6,721 nt of DNA, from positions 1 through 6,721 of the forward strand of contig CAZRDB010000239.1 in assembly GCA_964598695.1 (NCBI GenBank), in the 5' to 3' direction. The stretch's first letter is position 1, and every line of letters starts with the position of its first letter. The notes beneath the pieces are model-generated. The model was not told where the DNA came from, ran no database searches, and worked only from the letters and a program-made list of their open reading frames with translations. The stretch comes from CAZRDB01 sp964598695. GTDB lineage: Bacteria > Armatimonadota > Zipacnadia > UBA1398. Of this stretch, positions 4,155 through 6,721 are shown piece by piece. A program made the translations under genes and the position numbers.

Positions 4155-6721
4155 TCACCTCGCCCCTGGCGCGGTCAGGTCCCGCGCGGTTCGCAGCGCC
4201 TCGCGGAGCTGCGCCTCGAATCCCTCGTCGGCCTCCTCGGGCGCCCGGATCAGACGGTGCCACCAGAAGCGCCACTCGCTGCCATCCTCGCGGTGGAGCA
4301 GTGGCGTGTGGACGGTCACGCGGAACGAGACGCCGCTGAAGGAGGCCGCGGCGACCGCCTTCCCCGCTCGGCCCCGCAGCCCCGACGGACCCCACTCGAG
4401 CGTCCAGCCCTCCTCCTCCGCGAGCCGCACGAGGACCGCCAGCCCTCGCTCTACGGTCGGCCGGATCGCCTCCTTGGCGCGGCTCACCGTGAACGCCATC
4501 CCGTACTCGGCGGGCGGCTCGGTCTCGTAGTAGGCGGGGAGCAGGTCGCCGCTCGCGGGCGGCGCATCGCGCCCCCGCCGGCCCCGCGCAGGCCAGACCA
4601 TCGCCCCACTGCCATCGAGCCGGAAGCCGCGTTGCCACAGCAGGCCCGCGACCGGGCTCAAGTCGATCGGGACTCCGTTCCACCGTGCGAACGCGAGTTC
4701 CACCTCGGCCCCGCTCGGCGCGCGCTTCAGCCGGTGGAGACACTCGGTGAGCCGGCCGCGCGTGAGCGGCGCGAGCTGCGTCTCCCCGAAGAGCAGCGGC
4801 TGGCCCGCCTGCAGCGCGCAGCGAATCGTCGTGTTGCCGCCGCGCACCTTGGGCCGGAACCGCTCGCCGCGCGCGTCGATCAGCTCGAGCGAGGAGGCGT
4901 AGAGGTTGGCGGGCTCGTGGTTGGTCACCACGAAGACGGGTTCTCCCTCGAGCCAGCCCAGCTCCGCGCCCCCACCGCGCCGCGCCCGGCACTCCCGGAG
5001 CAGCTCGACGGCCTCGGGAAGCGCGTACTGCTCGCCGGGATGGCTCGCGAGGAAGTAGCCACGCAGCACCTTGCCCAGCAGCTCGAGGCGCTTCAGCTCG
5101 GGCAGCACCTCGCTCCAGGCGGGCGCACACACCTCCTCGTTGAGCGTCGCGCGGCTCACGACACCCCAGCGAGCGAGCAGCAGCCCGGCCCAGCGGCGCG
5201 CGATCTCCGCCGGTGCACGCGGGGCGCCGGGCGGCGCGAGGCGCTCGGTCGCGGCCCACCGGCCCACCCGCGGGTCCATCCGCCTCTTGCGGAGCCGCTC
5301 GACCGGCCGGTCGGCCGGCACGCGCCCTTCCACGATCTTCCGGGGCGTGCTGTCGAGGTCGTAGCAGGCCGAGAGCGTCGTCGAGAGGCCGGCGTGGCGG
5401 AGGCACTCGTAGCTGTCGCAGGTCAGCTCGCCGCACCAAGCGAGATACCAGACCGCGCGGAGCGCCGGTCCCTCGGCGATCCCCGTCTCGCGCAGGAGCT
5501 GGTCGAAGAAGGCCGTGCGTTGCTCCGCGAAGTAGCGCCGCACCGCCAGGATCTCGGGCACGATGTCGCAGTCGGCCTCCCCCTCGACCGCGAACTCGAC
5601 GGCGGCCCCGCTCGCGACCCAGTCCATGTCCTGCCGCAGGCAGAAGGTGATCGCGCCACGCCGCACCTTCCCGACGCCCGCGCGCCGCCAACAGACCTCG
5701 CCGCTGCCGACCAGCCGGTCGAGCAGCTCCGGCCGGTAGTCCGCGACGCGGGCCGGGAGGATCTCCGCCTCCCAGGCCGCCTGGACCGCCTCGACGCCCT
5801 GGAGCTGGCCGATCGCCTCGCGGAGCCCCTCGATCCCCTCCAGGCGGTGGCTCGGGTGGATGTGCTGCCAGCGGGTGAGGAAGTCCATCACCTCGTACGG
5901 GGCACAGGCCTCGAGCTCGCGCTGAAGCGAGCGCAGGGTCAGCCGGTGGATCTCCTCGAGGTTGCCGCGATCGATCCACTGCGGGTGCGGCTTGCCGGTC
6001 GTGTAGACGCCGCGCGCCGCACGACCCTCGCCGGCCAGGCGCTCGAGCGCGGCCCGGACGGAGCCGATCGGCCAGCCCGTGTCGTTCATCACCTCGTACT
6101 CGGTGACCGGCCCCCGCGCGCGGAGGTAGCGGCCGACGACCTCGTACTGCGCCTCGAGCCGGTCGAAGGGGTGGAGCCAGCGCTGGGCGATCCGCCCCCC
6201 GGCGGGCGCCGCGTCGAAACCGGCGACCTCACCCCGCTCGATGCGCGGGACCAGCACGGTGAGCGCCGCGGAGCGGCGGCCGTGCTCGGCGCAGGCATCG
6301 TGGTACTGCCGCCACAGGTCGGGCGGGACGAGCCGCACGGGGTCCTCCTCGCAGTCGGGGACCCGAACGGCGACGACCCGTCCCTCGCGGATCAGCTCCG
6401 CGAGCAGCGGGCCGGCGGGCACGGAGCAGCGCTCCTGGACCGCCTCCATCCGGGCCGGCAGCTCGCCCAGCTCGTGCAGGATCGCGGCCAGCTCGTCGCG
6501 GTCGCGCGCGCGCCGGTCCTCCGACCGTCTTGCGGCCCGCGCCTCCAGCCGGGCGATGGCCCGCGGGTCGAGCAGGCCGGCCATCTCCTCCTCGGAGAGC
6601 ACCTGCTGGAGCACCTCGCGGTGCAATCGCAGGAGCTGGGCCCGGCGCTCGCGCGTCATCCGGCCATCGCCCTGCAGGAGTTCCTGCGCCAGCAGGCTCT
6701 GCGCGAACGGCGAGGGGGAGT
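4155..6721 (-). CDS. lhr: Lhr-family ATP-dependent helicase, C-terminal part (5' end beyond the window)
   Basis: The frame stays open to the window edge. Upstream of the first in-window Met (6659-6657) it encodes SPSPFAQSLLAQELL..., matching the SPSPFA...LL segment that lies inside full-length Lhr proteins, followed by the ErRaqaL-like ERRAQLLRL and LLDPRAI. About 854 residues are visible; family members run about 1400-1550, so the two RecA helicase domains lie outside. Counting from that Met, visible family landmarks are a winged-helix stretch with GPVTEYEV (183-190), WQHIHPSHRLEG (264-275), GQLQGVEAVQAAWEAEILPARVADY (284-308), SGEVCW (319-324), AVWYLAWCGELTCD (402-415), GRW (466-468), LLLARWGVVSR (493-503) and GKVLRGYF (529-536). 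Lhr is a 3'-to-5' DNA-translocating helicase that unwinds RNA:DNA hybrids and is linked to DNA repair; the C-terminal region resembles AlkZ/YcaQ proteins, and uracil-DNA glycosylase activity is reported for E. coli Lhr. The stop is 117 bp before the sulfur gene, with no clear terminator between. Confidence 0.93.
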   Translation of the reverse strand, partial: SPSPFAQSLLAQELLQGDGRMTRERRAQLLRLHREVLQQVLSEEEMAGLLDPRAIARLEARAARRSEDRRARDRDELAAILHELGELPARMEAVQERCSVPAGPLLAELIREGRVVAVRVPDCEEDPVRLVPPDLWRQYHDACAEHGRRSAALTVLVPRIERGEVAGFDAAPAGGRIAQRWLHPFDRLEAQYEVVGRYLRARGPVTEYEVMNDTGWPIGSVRAALERLAGEGRAARGVYTTGKPHPQWIDRGNLEEIHRLTLRSLQRELEACAPYEVMDFLTRWQHIHPSHRLEGIEGLREAIGQLQGVEAVQAAWEAEILPARVADYRPELLDRLVGSGEVCWRRAGVGKVRRGAITFCLRQDMDWVASGAAVEFAVEGEADCDIVPEILAVRRYFAEQRTAFFDQLLRETGIAEGPALRAVWYLAWCGELTCDSYECLRHAGLSTTLSACYDLDSTPRKIVEGRVPADRPVERLRKRRMDPRVGRWAATERLAPPGAPRAPAEIARRWAGLLLARWGVVSRATLNEEVCAPAWSEVLPELKRLELLGKVLRGYFLASHPGEQYALPEAVELLRECRARRGGGAELGWLEGEPVFVVTNHEPANLYASSLELIDARGERFRPKVRGGNTTIRCALQAGQPLLFGETQLAPLTRGRLTECLHRLKRAPSGAEVELAFARWNGVPIDLSPVAGLLWQRGFRLDGSGAMVWPARGRRGRDAPPASGDLLPAYYETEPPAEYGMAFTVSRAKEAIRPTVERGLAVLVRLAEEEGWTLEWGPSGLRGRAGKAVAAASFSGVSFRVTVHTPLLHREDGSEWRFWWHRLIRAPEEADEGFEAQLREALRTARDLTAPGAR

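Noticed and set aside
4128..4160. Plus-strand GGAGAGAGG followed by GTG at 4140 as a divergent gene start
   Set aside because: Spacing is too short and the frame would run antisense through the conserved lhr C-terminus. The purine run is explained as the mirror arm of the inverted repeat.
3955..5979. Long minus-strand open frame of about 674 codons overlapping lhr
   Set aside because: It is in a different frame from the clearly conserved Lhr sequence, and its translation is dominated by Arg, Gly, Pro and Ala, as expected for a shadow frame in GC-rich DNA.

Overview
This is a GC-rich bacterial stretch (roughly 70% G+C by eye, with strongly G/C-biased third codon positions). A 100-N scaffold gap at 1228-1327 shows that it comes from a draft or metagenome-type assembly. 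No ribosomal or other phylogenetic marker is present. Base composition, dispersed GC-rich intergenic repeats and a long Lhr helicase would suit a GC-rich free-living soil, sediment or water bacterium, but I cannot name a phylum.

Layout. At 9-34 lies a perfect 11-bp stem with a 4-nt loop, possibly the terminator of a gene outside the window. A complete plus-strand Gfo/Idh/MocA-family NAD(P)-dependent oxidoreductase follows (116-1171). From 1172 to 1541 there is a gene-free block between two convergent genes. It holds two copies of a 70-bp hairpin-rich repeat, one of them interrupted by the N gap, and a terminator-like stem-loop. The minus strand then carries a complete 831-residue multidomain sulfur-transfer protein (4037 to 1542). 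Its modules are a CoA-disulfide/persulfide reductase-type flavoprotein, rhodanese, TusA and DsrE2. Upstream of it on the same strand is the 3' part of an lhr helicase gene (6721 to 4155), which runs off the window edge.

How the parts relate. The sulfur protein carries four sulfur-handling modules on one chain, each with its diagnostic cysteine (C46, C515, C602, C792), so it looks like a self-contained persulfide relay and reductase. The 117-bp gap between lhr and this gene is mostly one 90-bp imperfect palindrome (4047-4136). Its core is an AT-rich 28-bp palindrome next to a TTGACG -35-like box, and its outer 16-bp arm includes the gene's Shine-Dalgarno. This suggests a dedicated, probably repressor-controlled promoter. 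Transcripts reading through from lhr could also fold so that the ribosome binding site is hidden. The Gfo/Idh/MocA gene and lhr show no obvious functional link to the sulfur gene.
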